Positions 1 to 8,972 of a stretch of DNA of 29,098 nucleotides are shown piece by piece (the first letter of the stretch is position 1; every line of letters starts with the position of its first letter). The translations under genes and the position numbers were made by a program. The stretch lies in assembly GCA_964490015.1 (NCBI GenBank), contig CAZBBA010000050.1:1-29098 (forward strand). Direction: 5' to 3'. Source of the DNA: Perlabentimonas sp964490015 (GTDB lineage: Bacteria > Bacteroidota > Bacteroidia > Bacteroidales > Tenuifilaceae). A model generated the notes under the pieces. It did not search any database and was not told where the DNA came from. It saw only the letters and a program-made list of their open reading frames with translations.

Positions 1-9
1 CTTTGCAGC

Positions 10-97
10 GGAGAAATGGCAGAGTGGTCGAATGCGGCGGTCTTGAAAACCGTTGTACCGCAAGGTACCGGGGGTTCGAATCCCTCTTTCTCCGCCA
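10..97 (+). tRNA. tRNA-Ser (anticodon TGA)
   Basis: A complete class II tRNA with a long variable arm. The acceptor arms GGAGAAA (10-16) and TTTCTCC (87-93) pair perfectly. They are followed by discriminator G and an encoded CCA (95-97). The anticodon stem GCGGT/ACCGT encloses the loop CTTGAAA, giving anticodon TGA at 44-46. The T-loop GTTCGAATCC is canonical. It reads UCN serine codons. Confidence 0.97.
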
Positions 98-133
98 CAA
101 TTAAGAGATCTAGAGAGATCTCTTTTTTTCTTT

Positions 134-224
134 GGAGAGATGCCGGAGTGGTCGATCGGGGCGGTCTCGAAAACCGTTGTCCGCCTTGGGCGGACCCAGG
201 GTTCGAATCCCTGTCTCTCCGCCA
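134..224 (+). tRNA. tRNA-Ser (anticodon CGA)
   Basis: A second class II tRNA-Ser, 36 bp after the first. Acceptor arms GGAGAGA (134-140) and TCTCTCC (214-220) pair, with discriminator G and an encoded CCA (222-224). The anticodon loop is CTCGAAA, giving anticodon CGA at 168-170, which reads UCG. The variable arm is a long GC-rich hairpin (TCCGCC..GGCGGA). The two tRNAs are probably cotranscribed and share the terminator that follows. Confidence 0.97.
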
Positions 225-230
225 CTACAA

Positions 231-259
231 AAAAAATCCCGCCAACGGCGGGATTTTTT
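231..259 (+). terminator. Intrinsic terminator after the tRNA-Ser pair, bidirectional in form
   Basis: A stem TCCCGCC (237-243) / GGCGGGA (247-253) with a 3-nt loop is flanked by an A-run on the left and a T-run on the right. It can therefore work for the tRNAs on the + strand and also for the minus-strand nuclease gene whose stop codon is at 316. Confidence 0.9.
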
Positions 260-315
260 ATTGGAACACACCTTAGTGTATAGGTTTCAAAAAACACAAT
301 AAACTATTCTTGATG

Positions 316-1779
316 CTATGGAATAGTTACGTTATCGACCTTTGCCTCAAGCACGGCTTGCAGATCCTCCGAAAGGTTTGAGAAGAAATTGTATCCTGTG
401 AGCTCCTCAATCTCATTTACGCTTACCCGATAGTATGACCATTTATACTGATTTACCGTTTGAGTATTGGGCATAATTACCGCGATTACCCTAGTCGACT
501 CGTTAATCCGGCCTATATCGTTATTGCCATTGGGCAAAACCAGAATTATTTTCCATACAAGGCTAGGAACTGTAACACCCGATCCGAGTTTTTCAAAAGT
601 TCCTTTGCTGCTTGTTCCCCCTGCACCATAAACACCACTAATAATATACAACTCATTACCCGCATTTATTAGGGTTCTACTGTAATTTTCGAGCGCAGCC
701 CATGTCTGTTGGTTATTATTGGGCGCCTGAGGGATCATGTTGGTCATTAAAAAAGTTGCTGAATTATCGGCTACAGTAAGTGTTCTATCGGCCGACGGGC
801 ACATATGCCCTCTATCGAATCCATAGGTAGAGTACTGGTAATCGGTTTGTGTAACCCTGTACCACCCCGAGGGAAGGGTATTATCGGCCCTAAAATCATC
901 CTGGCGGGAAACACTTCCAATATAGCTTAAATTTAAGTGCCAGCTAACCCAATTGGCAGTTAGCTTTGAATTATTATACGAAAGGTGGTACTGTGACTTT
1001 TCCATCAAGTAGTTATCGGCATACATAACACTGGTTACGGCCGAGCTGGGATTACCCAGAAGCGAATGGTGATTATCGGGAAGTGAAGGAGAACCTGAAG
1101 TTGTTGTAAATTCTACAATTGATCCATAGGTTGTGGAGACCGAATTGGTGGCATAAGCTCTCAGAAAGTATGTTGTTTCGGGTTGTAAGCCATAGATTTG
1201 GCTAATAAACTCACCCTTTCCACTTCCATCGGTTGTTTTACCTAAATATGAAGTTACCGAGAGATCCTCGGTGGTATCCCAAATCACGCCACGAACGGTA
1301 ATACTTAAGCCACCGTCGTTGGTTATGTTTCCACCACTAATAGCTGTATTGGCAGTTATTCCTGTAATTGTTGCTGTGGAAATGGAGGCTTGCCCACTCG
1401 AAGTGGTAAATGTTGTGGATAATCCATAACCAGTACCTGCGCTGTTGGAGGCATACGCCCTCACGTAATAGCTCGTTGCTGGCTGTAGTCCAGAAATAGA
1501 GCTGGTAAAAACACCGTTTTCGGCGTCATCCTCGGTTTTACTATCATCGATTGTAGGGTCAATATCAACTCCCCAGCAAACACCTCGGGCAATAACGGGT
1601 GCTCCTCCATCGTTTATAATTTCCCCTCCCGAAGTTGCAGAAAGGGCACCTATTTCAGTAACAGCAGTTGTTGTAACAACTGGCACCTGACTTTTCTCCT
1701 TTTGACAACTGGTTAATACCAGCGTGTATGCTAGAACTGCAATAGCTGTGTAAATCTGTACTTTTCTAAAAAAACTCAT
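316..1779 (-). CDS. Lipoprotein DNA/RNA non-specific endonuclease with two FN3-like repeats
   Basis: A secreted, membrane-anchored nuclease of the NUC1/EndoG (Serratia nuclease) family, 487 aa. The N-terminus is a lipoprotein signal peptide with lipobox LTSC and lipidated Cys25. Two Bacteroidetes-type FN3/Ig-like repeats follow (about 32-128 and 131-227), each with an 'xxGGxIxNDGG...RGVxW' start and a 'GLQPxTxYxxRAYAxNS' core. The catalytic domain (about 235-487) contains DRGH at 322-325, with His325 as the expected general base, and a TNMIPQAPNNNQQTWAALE block supplying the metal-binding Asn and the Glu. It cleaves DNA and RNA without sequence specificity, probably at the outer surface or in the periplasm for nutrient scavenging. 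No immunity partner or secretion-system gene is adjacent. The ATG start fits the signal peptide. The catalytic call is strong; the cellular role is inferred. Confidence 0.93.
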   Translation of the reverse strand: MSFFRKVQIYTAIAVLAYTLVLTSCQKEKSQVPVVTTTAVTEIGALSATSGGEIINDGGAPVIARGVCWGVDIDPTIDDSKTEDDAENGVFTSSISGLQPATSYYVRAYASNSAGTGYGLSTTFTTSSGQASISTATITGITANTAISGGNITNDGGLSITVRGVIWDTTEDLSVTSYLGKTTDGSGKGEFISQIYGLQPETTYFLRAYATNSVSTTYGSIVEFTTTSGSPSLPDNHHSLLGNPSSAVTSVMYADNYLMEKSQYHLSYNNSKLTANWVSWHLNLSYIGSVSRQDDFRADNTLPSGWYRVTQTDYQYSTYGFDRGHMCPSADRTLTVADNSATFLMTNMIPQAPNNNQQTWAALENYSRTLINAGNELYIISGVYGAGGTSSKGTFEKLGSGVTVPSLVWKIILVLPNGNNDIGRINESTRVIAVIMPNTQTVNQYKWSYYRVSVNEIEELTGYNFFSNLSEDLQAVLEAKVDNVTIP

Positions 1780-1893
1780 TGTTAAATCGTTAAGTGTTCA
1801 TCAAATAATAAAAATGCTATAAAACCAAAAAAATGGGTGCTCAAGATACGAAAAAACTAAAATAATCAACTAAAAGGACCATTTGCTTAGCCA

Positions 1894-1922
1894 CAAATTT
1901 ATATACGTCTATCTGGGAACAA
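1894..1922 (-). promoter_or_regulatory. Candidate promoter for the nuclease gene
   Basis: On the minus strand TAAATTTG (1901 to 1894) matches the Bacteroidetes -7 consensus TAnnTTTG. A GTTG-like -33 element lies about 18 bp upstream (1923 to 1920). The predicted leader would be about 110 nt. This is a motif match only, so confidence is modest. Confidence 0.35.
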
Positions 1923-1949
1923 CGGTTATTATTGCTAATAAATTTTGGA

Positions 1950-1984
1950 TGAAATAAAATGAGGCGAGTAGAATCTCGCCTCAT
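1950..1984 (-). terminator. Intrinsic terminator of the ABC exporter gene
   Basis: A perfect 10-bp inverted repeat ATGAGGCGAG (1959-1968) / CTCGCCTCAT (1975-1984) with a 6-nt loop. Read on the minus strand it comes 26 bp after the stop codon of the ABC gene and is followed by a T-rich tail (TTTTATTTC). Confidence 0.88.
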
Positions 1985-2010
1985 ATACACAATAATGGGT
2001 TATAATTCTT

Positions 2011-3825
2011 TTATCTCTGCAGCTCGTGAAGTTTTGTGTAGATACCCCCCTTGGCCAACAACTCGTCGTGTTTTCCACGTTCCACAATTTCGCCCTCGTG
2101 AAGCACGCAAATTAAATCGGCATTCCTAACCGTAGATAGCCGGTGGGCTATTACAAGGGAAGTACGATTCTTCATCAGTTTCTCGATGGCGTCCTGTACT
2201 AGCCTCTCCGATTCGGTATCGAGGGCTGAGGTTGCCTCATCGAGGATCATAATTGGGGGATTTTTCATAATGGCTCGGGCAATGCTTAACCGTTGACGTT
2301 GGCCACCAGAGAGTTTGCTTCCCCTATCACCGATTGTTGAATAGTATCCATTGGGAGTTGCGCTAATAAATTCGTGTGCATTAGCAATTCGGGCAGCTGC
2401 TGTAACTCCCTCCTCAGTGGCATTATCAATGCCAAAAGCTATATTATTGTAGAAGGTATCGTTAAACAGGATGGGATCTTGATTAACATTTCCCATTAGG
2501 TTGCGCAAACTTTTAAGGGTAAATTCTTTTATGTTAATCCCATCAATCAGAATTTCGCCCTCCATAACATCATAAAACCGAGGGAGCAAATCGACCATGG
2601 TACTTTTTCCTGAACCAGACTGCCCCACTAGAGCCACCGTTTTACCCTTTTCAATTACCAGGTTGATATTTTTAAGAACGTAATCGTTCTGATACCTGAA
2701 GCTGACATTCCTGTACTCAATGCTTTGGCTAAATGGCTGTATTTCTTTTGCTCCTGCGGAATCGAAAATGGGATTAGTAGCATGAAGTAGAGTATCGATT
2801 CTATCGGCCGAAGCCATTCCTTTTAGCACATTAAAGTAAGCGCTCGAGAACGACTTAGCTGGGTTGATAATCATGTAAAAAGCAGCAACATAAGCTATAA
2901 GAGCTGCAGGATTAAGCCCCCCTTTGCCCTCAAAAACTAGCTTTCCCCCAAACCAAAGGACAAGTACAATTACAACAGTTCCCAAAAACTCGCTAAGTGG
3001 ACTTGCTAAATCCCTGCGACGCCACATCTTGGTCATCAGGTGAGTATAAAAGGAGTTGACGCTCTCGAAGCGTTGTCTCATCTTTCCCTCTGCATTAAAG
3101 GCTTTTATCACCCTTAACCCACCAAGGGTCTCCTCGATTATTGATAGCAGTGTACCCATTTTACGCTGCCCTTTAAACGAGGTTTTGCGCAGCGATTTTC
3201 CTATGCGACCAATAAGTCCTCCCGAGATTGGAAGCAGAACCAGCACGAAAAGGGTTAGCTGAGGACTGACCATTATCAAGAAGGTAAGGTACACTATTAT
3301 AATAACAGGTTCTTTGAAGAACATCTCTAACGAGCGGATAATTGACACCTCAATCTCCTGAACATCATTGGTCATCTTGCTAATAATATCTCCCTTTTTC
3401 TCCTCGGAATAGTAGCCCAGGGGCAACTCGAGTACCTTTTTATATAGGGCATTACGAATATCGCGAACCACACCTATTCTTATAGGAGCTAAAAACCAAA
3501 GGGCGAGGTACGTAAAGGCATTCTTGAAGAGGGAGGTAATAACCACTAGCGATACAACAAAAAGCAGGGCTGCCGACTTGCCCTCCGAGAGGATTAGATT
3601 ACTTACAAAAAAGTAAAAATATTGAAGTACCCCATCGATGCTAATTGTAAACTCTGGTTTTTCAACCACCAACTCTGTCATTCCAAAAAGAATTTGGAGG
3701 AAAGGATAAACCATTGTAATTGTGAAAAGACCAAAAAAAGCGGCAAATACGTTGCTAAGAATACTAAAGAATGCTTTCCACTTATAGGGAAAGATGAACC
3801 TAAAAATCTTGTAGAACTTTTTCAT
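2011..3825 (-). CDS. MsbA-type ABC exporter, fused permease and ATPase
   Basis: A 604-aa half-transporter expected to act as a homodimer in the inner membrane, exporting lipid or another hydrophobic substrate. The N-terminal half (about 10-335) is the six-helix ABC exporter membrane domain, with hydrophobic segments near 20-45, 65-110, 170-205 and 280-325. The nucleotide-binding domain has Walker A GQSGSGKS (401-408), Q-loop Gln449, signature LSGGQR (505-510), Walker B IMILDEAT (525-532) and switch His561. I start at the ATG at 3825 (MKKFYKIF). A longer reading from TTG at 3849 adds eight residues but begins 5 bp after the purB stop and looks less natural. It lies 29 bp downstream of purB and probably shares its transcript. 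The closest named family is MsbA (lipid A flippase), but the substrate cannot be assigned from sequence. Confidence 0.93.
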   Translation of the reverse strand: MKKFYKIFRFIFPYKWKAFFSILSNVFAAFFGLFTITMVYPFLQILFGMTELVVEKPEFTISIDGVLQYFYFFVSNLILSEGKSAALLFVVSLVVITSLFKNAFTYLALWFLAPIRIGVVRDIRNALYKKVLELPLGYYSEEKKGDIISKMTNDVQEIEVSIIRSLEMFFKEPVIIIVYLTFLIMVSPQLTLFVLVLLPISGGLIGRIGKSLRKTSFKGQRKMGTLLSIIEETLGGLRVIKAFNAEGKMRQRFESVNSFYTHLMTKMWRRRDLASPLSEFLGTVVIVLVLWFGGKLVFEGKGGLNPAALIAYVAAFYMIINPAKSFSSAYFNVLKGMASADRIDTLLHATNPIFDSAGAKEIQPFSQSIEYRNVSFRYQNDYVLKNINLVIEKGKTVALVGQSGSGKSTMVDLLPRFYDVMEGEILIDGINIKEFTLKSLRNLMGNVNQDPILFNDTFYNNIAFGIDNATEEGVTAAARIANAHEFISATPNGYYSTIGDRGSKLSGGQRQRLSIARAIMKNPPIMILDEATSALDTESERLVQDAIEKLMKNRTSLVIAHRLSTVRNADLICVLHEGEIVERGKHDELLAKGGIYTKLHELQR

Positions 3826-3854
3826 TATTTGTTGAAGAGTTGAATTCAAAAAAA

Positions 3855-5204
3855 CTAGAAAGAAACGCCTGTGTAGTTAAATGGTGAAATTGATTTTAGC
3901 TCATCCTTTACCTGTTTGGAAACGTTTAGGGTATCGATAAACTCATGAAGTTGCTCCTTGGTAATAGCCTTATTGGTGCGGGTTAAATCTTTCAAAGCTT
4001 CGTAAGGATTTGGATACCCCTCGCGGCGAAGAATAGTTTGAATGGCCTCAGCGATTACAATCCAGTTTCGCTCCAGATCGGCATTTATGGCGTTGGGATT
4101 GATAACCAGCTTATCGAGCCCTTTAATAATTGCCTTCATCGATATAACTGTATGGGCAAAGGGTACACCAATATTGCGCATCACGGTGCTATCGGTTAAA
4201 TCGCGCTGCAGGCGCGAAATGGGAAGCTTGGCCGAGAGGTGCTCGAAAATGGCGTTAGCTACACCCAGGTTTCCCTCAGCATTCTCGAAATCGATGGGAT
4301 TAACCTTATGGGGCATGGCCGATGAGCCAACCTCGCCCTCCTTAATCTTCTGCTTAAAATAATCCATGGAGATATAAGTCCACATATCGCGGCAAAGATC
4401 GATCAGAATCACATTAATTCGCTTCAGATTATCGAATGTGGCAGCCAGATTATCGTAATGCTCAATTTGCGTGGTTATCTGTGAGCGCTCGAGCCTTAGA
4501 ATATCATTAACAAAGGTATTGGCAAAATCGACCCAGTCGATTGTTGGGTAAGCCGCAAAGTGAGCGTTGAAATTACCAGTGGCTCCTCCAAACTTTGCCG
4601 ATACAGGCACCTTGCGAAGCAGGTTAACCTGCTTGTTAATGCGTTCCACAAAAACGCTAATTTCCTTACCAAGCCTTGTGGGGGAAGCGGGTTGACCGTG
4701 TGTACGCGCAAGCATTGGCACATCGGCCCAAACCTGAGCCAGCTGCTCCAACTTTTCGATTATCACATCGAGCAGGGGATAGTATACCTCGTGGCCTGCA
4801 TCGCGAAACATGCTGGGAAATGCGGTGTTATTAATATCCTGCGAGGTTAGTCCAAGGTGGATAAACTCCTGGTACTGTTCCAGATTCATCTCTCTGAACC
4901 TCTGCTTAAGGAAATATTCAACAGCCTTTACATCGTGATTAGTGGTACGTTCAATGGCCTTAACTGCTTGGGCATCCTCTAGAGAAAACTTCTTGTAGAT
5001 TTTTCTTAAGTCGTTAAAGGTGGAATGGGTAATATCTTTAAGCTGAGGAAGGGGAACTTCGCAGAGGGCAATAAAATACTCCACTTCAACCATCACACGG
5101 TAACGGATAAGGGCAAACTCGGAAAAGTAGGCATCAAGCTTGTCAACACTATTACGATATCGACCATCGATGGGTGATATGGCTGTTAAAAGGTTTAATT
5201 CCAT
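3855..5204 (-). CDS. purB: Adenylosuccinate lyase
   Basis: Cytosolic enzyme (449 aa) of purine synthesis. It cleaves SAICAR to AICAR plus fumarate, and adenylosuccinate to AMP plus fumarate. It belongs to the fumarase/aspartase superfamily, in the E. coli-like PurB branch of about 456 aa, with the typical N-terminus 'LTAISPIDGRY'. Visible motifs are RTTNHDVKAVEYFL (86-99), HLGLTSQDINNTA (116-128), THGQPASPT (168-176; His169 is the expected general acid/base), and the signature GSSAMPHKVNPIDFEN (293-308) with the catalytic serine in the mobile loop. All key blocks are intact. It is the first gene of a probable two-gene transcript with the ABC exporter, with a Bacteroidetes-type promoter just upstream. 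Confidence 0.97.
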   Translation of the reverse strand: MELNLLTAISPIDGRYRNSVDKLDAYFSEFALIRYRVMVEVEYFIALCEVPLPQLKDITHSTFNDLRKIYKKFSLEDAQAVKAIERTTNHDVKAVEYFLKQRFREMNLEQYQEFIHLGLTSQDINNTAFPSMFRDAGHEVYYPLLDVIIEKLEQLAQVWADVPMLARTHGQPASPTRLGKEISVFVERINKQVNLLRKVPVSAKFGGATGNFNAHFAAYPTIDWVDFANTFVNDILRLERSQITTQIEHYDNLAATFDNLKRINVILIDLCRDMWTYISMDYFKQKIKEGEVGSSAMPHKVNPIDFENAEGNLGVANAIFEHLSAKLPISRLQRDLTDSTVMRNIGVPFAHTVISMKAIIKGLDKLVINPNAINADLERNWIVIAEAIQTILRREGYPNPYEALKDLTRTNKAITKEQLHEFIDTLNVSKQVKDELKSISPFNYTGVSF

Positions 5205-5226
5205 GGCCAGTATATATTTTTGATGG

Positions 5227-5256
5227 CAAAGTTAATAATCATCGTTCAACAGTAAA
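5227..5256 (-). promoter_or_regulatory. Candidate promoter for purB
   Basis: On the minus strand TAACTTTG (5234 to 5227) fits TAnnTTTG. A TTTA element sits 18 bp further upstream (5256 to 5253). The expected start site lies about 15-20 nt before the purB ATG. Confidence 0.5.
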
Positions 5257-5357
5257 GAAAAATATTGCATTTAAGCTCTTTTTAAACCGTTAAATGAATG
5301 CACAATTCCCCAATATCCAAAGGAATTTGGGGAAACCGCTTAAGATATGTTAAACAT

Positions 5358-6737
5358 TTACAGCTGAATATTGTACTTCTCGAGCCGTCGATCGAGCGAC
5401 TGACGGGTAATATTGAGCAGTAATGCGGCCTCCGATTTCTTATAATCGGTTTTGCGCAGTGCTTTAAGAATTGCATTCTTCTCCAGCTCGTCCAAATCGA
5501 GCACATCGTCCTGCTCGTAGTATACTTCGGGGGTATCGGGTGGCTTAAGGCCTGGAAAGGTAAACTCGTTGAGGGAGAGTTTATCGCCATCGGCAAGAAT
5601 TATGGCGCGCTCCACCATATTGCGGAGTTCACGAACATTTCCGGGAAAAGGGTAACTCATTGCCATTGATACTACCCGTTGGTCGATGCCCGATATCTTT
5701 TTGTTAAGCTTACGGCTAAGTGTTTCGGTGTAGTAATTTAGCAGGATAGGAATATCCTCCTGCCGCTCGCGAAGCGGGGGAATGTAAATCTCGAAGGAGT
5801 TAACCCTAAAGTAGAGGTCGTTGCGGAACTTATTCATCTCGATTAGGTCGGCGATATTCTGATTGGTTGCAGCAATAACGCGAACATCAACCGATACGTC
5901 GGTGGTGGCACCCAAGCGACGAATTTTCCGATCCTCGAGCACCCTAAGGAGTTTGCTCTGCATATTCGACTGCATATCCACAATCTCGTCAAGGAAAAGC
6001 GATCCTCCGTTGGCAATCTCGAACCATCCGGGTTTATCGTCGTTGGCACCAGTAAACGCGCCCTTTTTGTGTCCAAAAAATTCGCTCTCGAAAAGGGTTT
6101 CGGGTATAGCCGAACAGTTAACCGCATGAAAGTAGTTGTGCTTGCGCGAGCTCAAGTAATGAATACCCCGGGCAACCAACTCTTTACCGGTACCACTCTC
6201 GCCTGTAATGAGCACCGATGTGTTTTCGACCTGGGCAACTTTGCGCATCAAGTCAAGAACCTGTTGTATGGGTTTGCTTTTACCAATGATCTCGTAGCCA
6301 AAGTTACTTCGCAAATCCTTGGAGACCATCTCGTACGATTGGTTTACCTCCTTAAATCTTTGTGCAAGCTCGATAAACCTGCGGGTTCTTTTTATGGCCG
6401 CTTTCATGTCTAAAAGCCGGAACGGCTTAGGAAAAAACTCAACGGCCCCCATGCGCATGGCCTGAATTACCGCATCCATATCGCCATGTCCGGTAATCAT
6501 AATCACCTCTATATGCGGATAGATATCTTTAACCCTTTCGAGCACCGCGAAACCATCCATTTCGGGAAGCCGAAGATCTAAAATAAGCACATCTACATGA
6601 GAACATTCTAGTATTTTGAAAGCCTCCGAAGGCTTTTCGGCGGCAAGTACTGTAAACGACTCGTTCTCTAAAAACTCCCGAATTTCATCGCGGAAAACTC
6701 TCTCGTCATCCAGTATTAAAATGCTTAATGATTCCAT
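5358..6737 (-). CDS. Sigma-54-dependent response regulator, NtrC/AtoC family
   Basis: A 459-aa transcriptional activator in three parts. The receiver domain (1-120) has the acidic pair Asp10/Asp11, phosphoacceptor Asp54 in LILDLRLPEMDGF, and Lys104 in PKPF. The AAA+ domain (about 148-385) has Walker A GESGTGKE (179-186), the sigma-54 contact loop GAFTGA (226-231), Walker B LFLDE (247-251) and FPGNVREL (364-371). A Fis-type helix-turn-helix closes the protein (about 418-459, KKSEAALLLNITRQSLDRRL). The intact GAFTGA loop means it should remodel RNA polymerase-sigma-54 after phosphorylation. The cognate kinase is encoded 9 bp upstream on the same transcript. Targets are unknown. One sigma-54-like motif occurs in this window at 15430. 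Confidence 0.96.
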   Translation of the reverse strand: MESLSILILDDERVFRDEIREFLENESFTVLAAEKPSEAFKILECSHVDVLILDLRLPEMDGFAVLERVKDIYPHIEVIMITGHGDMDAVIQAMRMGAVEFFPKPFRLLDMKAAIKRTRRFIELAQRFKEVNQSYEMVSKDLRSNFGYEIIGKSKPIQQVLDLMRKVAQVENTSVLITGESGTGKELVARGIHYLSSRKHNYFHAVNCSAIPETLFESEFFGHKKGAFTGANDDKPGWFEIANGGSLFLDEIVDMQSNMQSKLLRVLEDRKIRRLGATTDVSVDVRVIAATNQNIADLIEMNKFRNDLYFRVNSFEIYIPPLRERQEDIPILLNYYTETLSRKLNKKISGIDQRVVSMAMSYPFPGNVRELRNMVERAIILADGDKLSLNEFTFPGLKPPDTPEVYYEQDDVLDLDELEKNAILKALRKTDYKKSEAALLLNITRQSLDRRLEKYNIQL

Positions 6738-6746
6738 TTTTGGAGA

Positions 6747-8972
6747 TTATGATTTTGGTATTTTCACATCAAACTGAGTAAAGTCGCCCTCCTTACTATC
6801 TACAACAATATCGCCAAGAATATCCTTAATAAAGCCATAGGCGATGGAGAGGCCAAGGCCAGTTCCCTTATCAACTTTCTTGGTAGTGTAGAATGGATCA
6901 AAGATTCTTTCAATATCCTTGCTCTTTATCCCAACCCCATTGTCGCGTACCGAGATAAACACGTTGCTTTGATCCTGCCAGGTGGAGACTTGAATGGTTT
7001 TCTCGAAGGTGTGGCCAAGCTGAATCTCCTTCTCGTCGACAGCAAATTTGGCATTGCTAAGCAGATTAAGCACAACCTGTTCCAGCTTAAATTTATCGGC
7101 AATAACTTTCTCCAGGTCGGGTGTAAGGCTTAACCGTAGGCTAATCCCCTGGCTGGCAAACTGGGCTTTTACCATGAGTAGGGAATTATTAACAACCTCG
7201 TTTATGTTGACCCGCTCAAAAGAGGCTGGTTTATGAGAGCGTGAGAAAGTTCGAGTGTGGTCAATAATTCGCTTTATCCTATCCACATTCTCGAACATAA
7301 GGTTTACCTTATCTTTTAAATAATCGTTGCTAAGGTTATTCTCCGATAACCTGATGAGGATATTGTCGAGCCCCATGGAAAGGCCACCCAATGGTTGATT
7401 TATTTCGTGCGCAATGCCTGCAGCTAAAGTTCCCAACGATTCGAGTTTCGATTTCTGGGCCAATAGCAGTTGCTGCTTCTCTTGCTTCTTAATCTCCAAG
7501 ATCATCCTCCTTTCTAGGCTCTTGTTTATCTCGATAATGCGCTGCTCGGTATCCTTCTGCTTAATAAACTCTTTCTGCTTAACCCTGTAAAATATGGCAA
7601 AGAATATGAGCAGAGCCGACAGGAATAAGGCCAGTGCAATAAAAACCATTCTCTGATACTGCGATTTGGTTAGCTGGAGCTCCTGTATTTCGCTGTTCTG
7701 TCTGAGAATTTCGTTCTCGCGCTCCTTCTGGGAAATCTCGTAAAGGATTTGCATGCGAGCCAATTTCTGACCACTCTCCTCACTGTAGATTGAGTCGCGC
7801 AGCTCGGACCACAGCTTGAAGTACTCCAGAGCTTGCATAAATCGCCCCTCCTCCTCGTTTACCTGCGATAGATATCGGTACACATCAGCTGCGGATGAGG
7901 TTAGGCTCTCGCGGGTTGAAATAGCCAGGGCTTGATTCAGATACTCCTTGGATGAGGGATAGTCGCCAAACGCGTTGTAACACCTCGAAATATTTACCAA
8001 AGCGGTAACCTGAGGCTGAACCGTTCCGGCAGTCTGAGCCAATTCCAGTGCCCTTGAATAGCTGGCTACAGCCTGTCGATATTGCACCTTTTCGAAGAAA
8101 ACATCGCCAATCTCGATTAATACATCAATCATTGGAATGGTATCCTTCTGCAGCTGGTAGAATGCCAGAACCCGATTGTAATAGGTTAAAGCGCTGTCGA
8201 GTTCCTGCATTAGGTAAAGGGTAAGGGCTATCTGCTGAATATCCCTAAACTCATCCGACTTCTGCAAAATCTGCCTATTTAAATCAGCGGCTCTTCGGAA
8301 TGCAGAAAGACTTTGCTCAAACTGGCCCATATTACGATAAACAAAACCAATTTTACCGTAAGTAAGAGCTTTTTGAGAATGATGCTTGAGGGATACATCC
8401 TTGTCGTTCCCAATTAGTTCAACAACGCGAACAAATTCCTGGTATGCTTTAGCTAAATTATTCTGACTTAGTGCAATGTCCCCTAAACGCTGATGTAAAT
8501 CCAGCTGAAGATCCTTCTCGCCCAATCGTTGGGCTATTCGAATGGCACGGTTTAGAAAGTTTGAGGCCATCTCGAAGTTTCGAACTACGTTGTAAACCTC
8601 AGCAATCCCTTCCAGTGCAGTAACCTGCTCGCGCGGATAGTTAAACTTCTCGAAATGGGCGAAGGCCCGATTGTAGTACCTAAGGGCATTCTCGGTATGG
8701 TTGGCGTTAAGGCTTGCCAAGCCCATCAACAGTAGGGCTTGGCCCTCGTATAGCGTATTACTAAATCGTTTTGAAAGGAATGCAGCTTCCAAGCCAAGCT
8801 CTAGGCTACGCTCAGGATCACTCTTAGCCAGCTGTTCGCCTAAAAGAATTTTGAGTTTTACTTGTTCCTCTCCCTGTGCCTCATTAACACTACGGACCAA
8901 TTCCTCGAGGCTATGTTGCCCGATAGCAGGAATTGTGAAGGCCAGAAAAAGGATAAAAATCAAGTGCCGCAT
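6747..8972 (-). CDS. Sensor histidine kinase with periplasmic TPR domain
   Basis: A 741-aa membrane kinase, partner of the response regulator that starts 9 bp after its stop. The order is: signal peptide (1-19, ending AIGQ); about eight TPR-like helical repeats (about 50-400) predicted to be periplasmic; coiled coil (405-440); one transmembrane helix (442-462); second coiled coil (465-512); and the kinase core. The H-box AAGIAHEINQPLGGL places phospho-acceptor His at 522. The ATPase has the N-box LLSNA (637-641), G1 DNGVGI (677-682), F-box FDPFYTTK and G2 GTGLGLS (703-709). All catalytic motifs are intact. The TPR sensor suggests a protein or peptide signal rather than a small metabolite, which is inference. 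The 21-bp tandem array lies 243 bp upstream of its start. Confidence 0.95.
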   Translation of the reverse strand: MRHLIFILFLAFTIPAIGQHSLEELVRSVNEAQGEEQVKLKILLGEQLAKSDPERSLELGLEAAFLSKRFSNTLYEGQALLLMGLASLNANHTENALRYYNRAFAHFEKFNYPREQVTALEGIAEVYNVVRNFEMASNFLNRAIRIAQRLGEKDLQLDLHQRLGDIALSQNNLAKAYQEFVRVVELIGNDKDVSLKHHSQKALTYGKIGFVYRNMGQFEQSLSAFRRAADLNRQILQKSDEFRDIQQIALTLYLMQELDSALTYYNRVLAFYQLQKDTIPMIDVLIEIGDVFFEKVQYRQAVASYSRALELAQTAGTVQPQVTALVNISRCYNAFGDYPSSKEYLNQALAISTRESLTSSAADVYRYLSQVNEEEGRFMQALEYFKLWSELRDSIYSEESGQKLARMQILYEISQKERENEILRQNSEIQELQLTKSQYQRMVFIALALFLSALLIFFAIFYRVKQKEFIKQKDTEQRIIEINKSLERRMILEIKKQEKQQLLLAQKSKLESLGTLAAGIAHEINQPLGGLSMGLDNILIRLSENNLSNDYLKDKVNLMFENVDRIKRIIDHTRTFSRSHKPASFERVNINEVVNNSLLMVKAQFASQGISLRLSLTPDLEKVIADKFKLEQVVLNLLSNAKFAVDEKEIQLGHTFEKTIQVSTWQDQSNVFISVRDNGVGIKSKDIERIFDPFYTTKKVDKGTGLGLSIAYGFIKDILGDIVVDSKEGDFTQFDVKIPKS

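Noticed and set aside
10..224. tRNA-Ser pair as an integration site for a genomic island
   Set aside because: There is no integrase, att-like direct repeat or island-type gene next to it.
5306..5334. Hairpin TTCCCCAA/TTGGGGAA after the response regulator gene as a terminator
   Set aside because: The loop is 13 nt and no T-run follows on the minus strand. It may be weak structure only.
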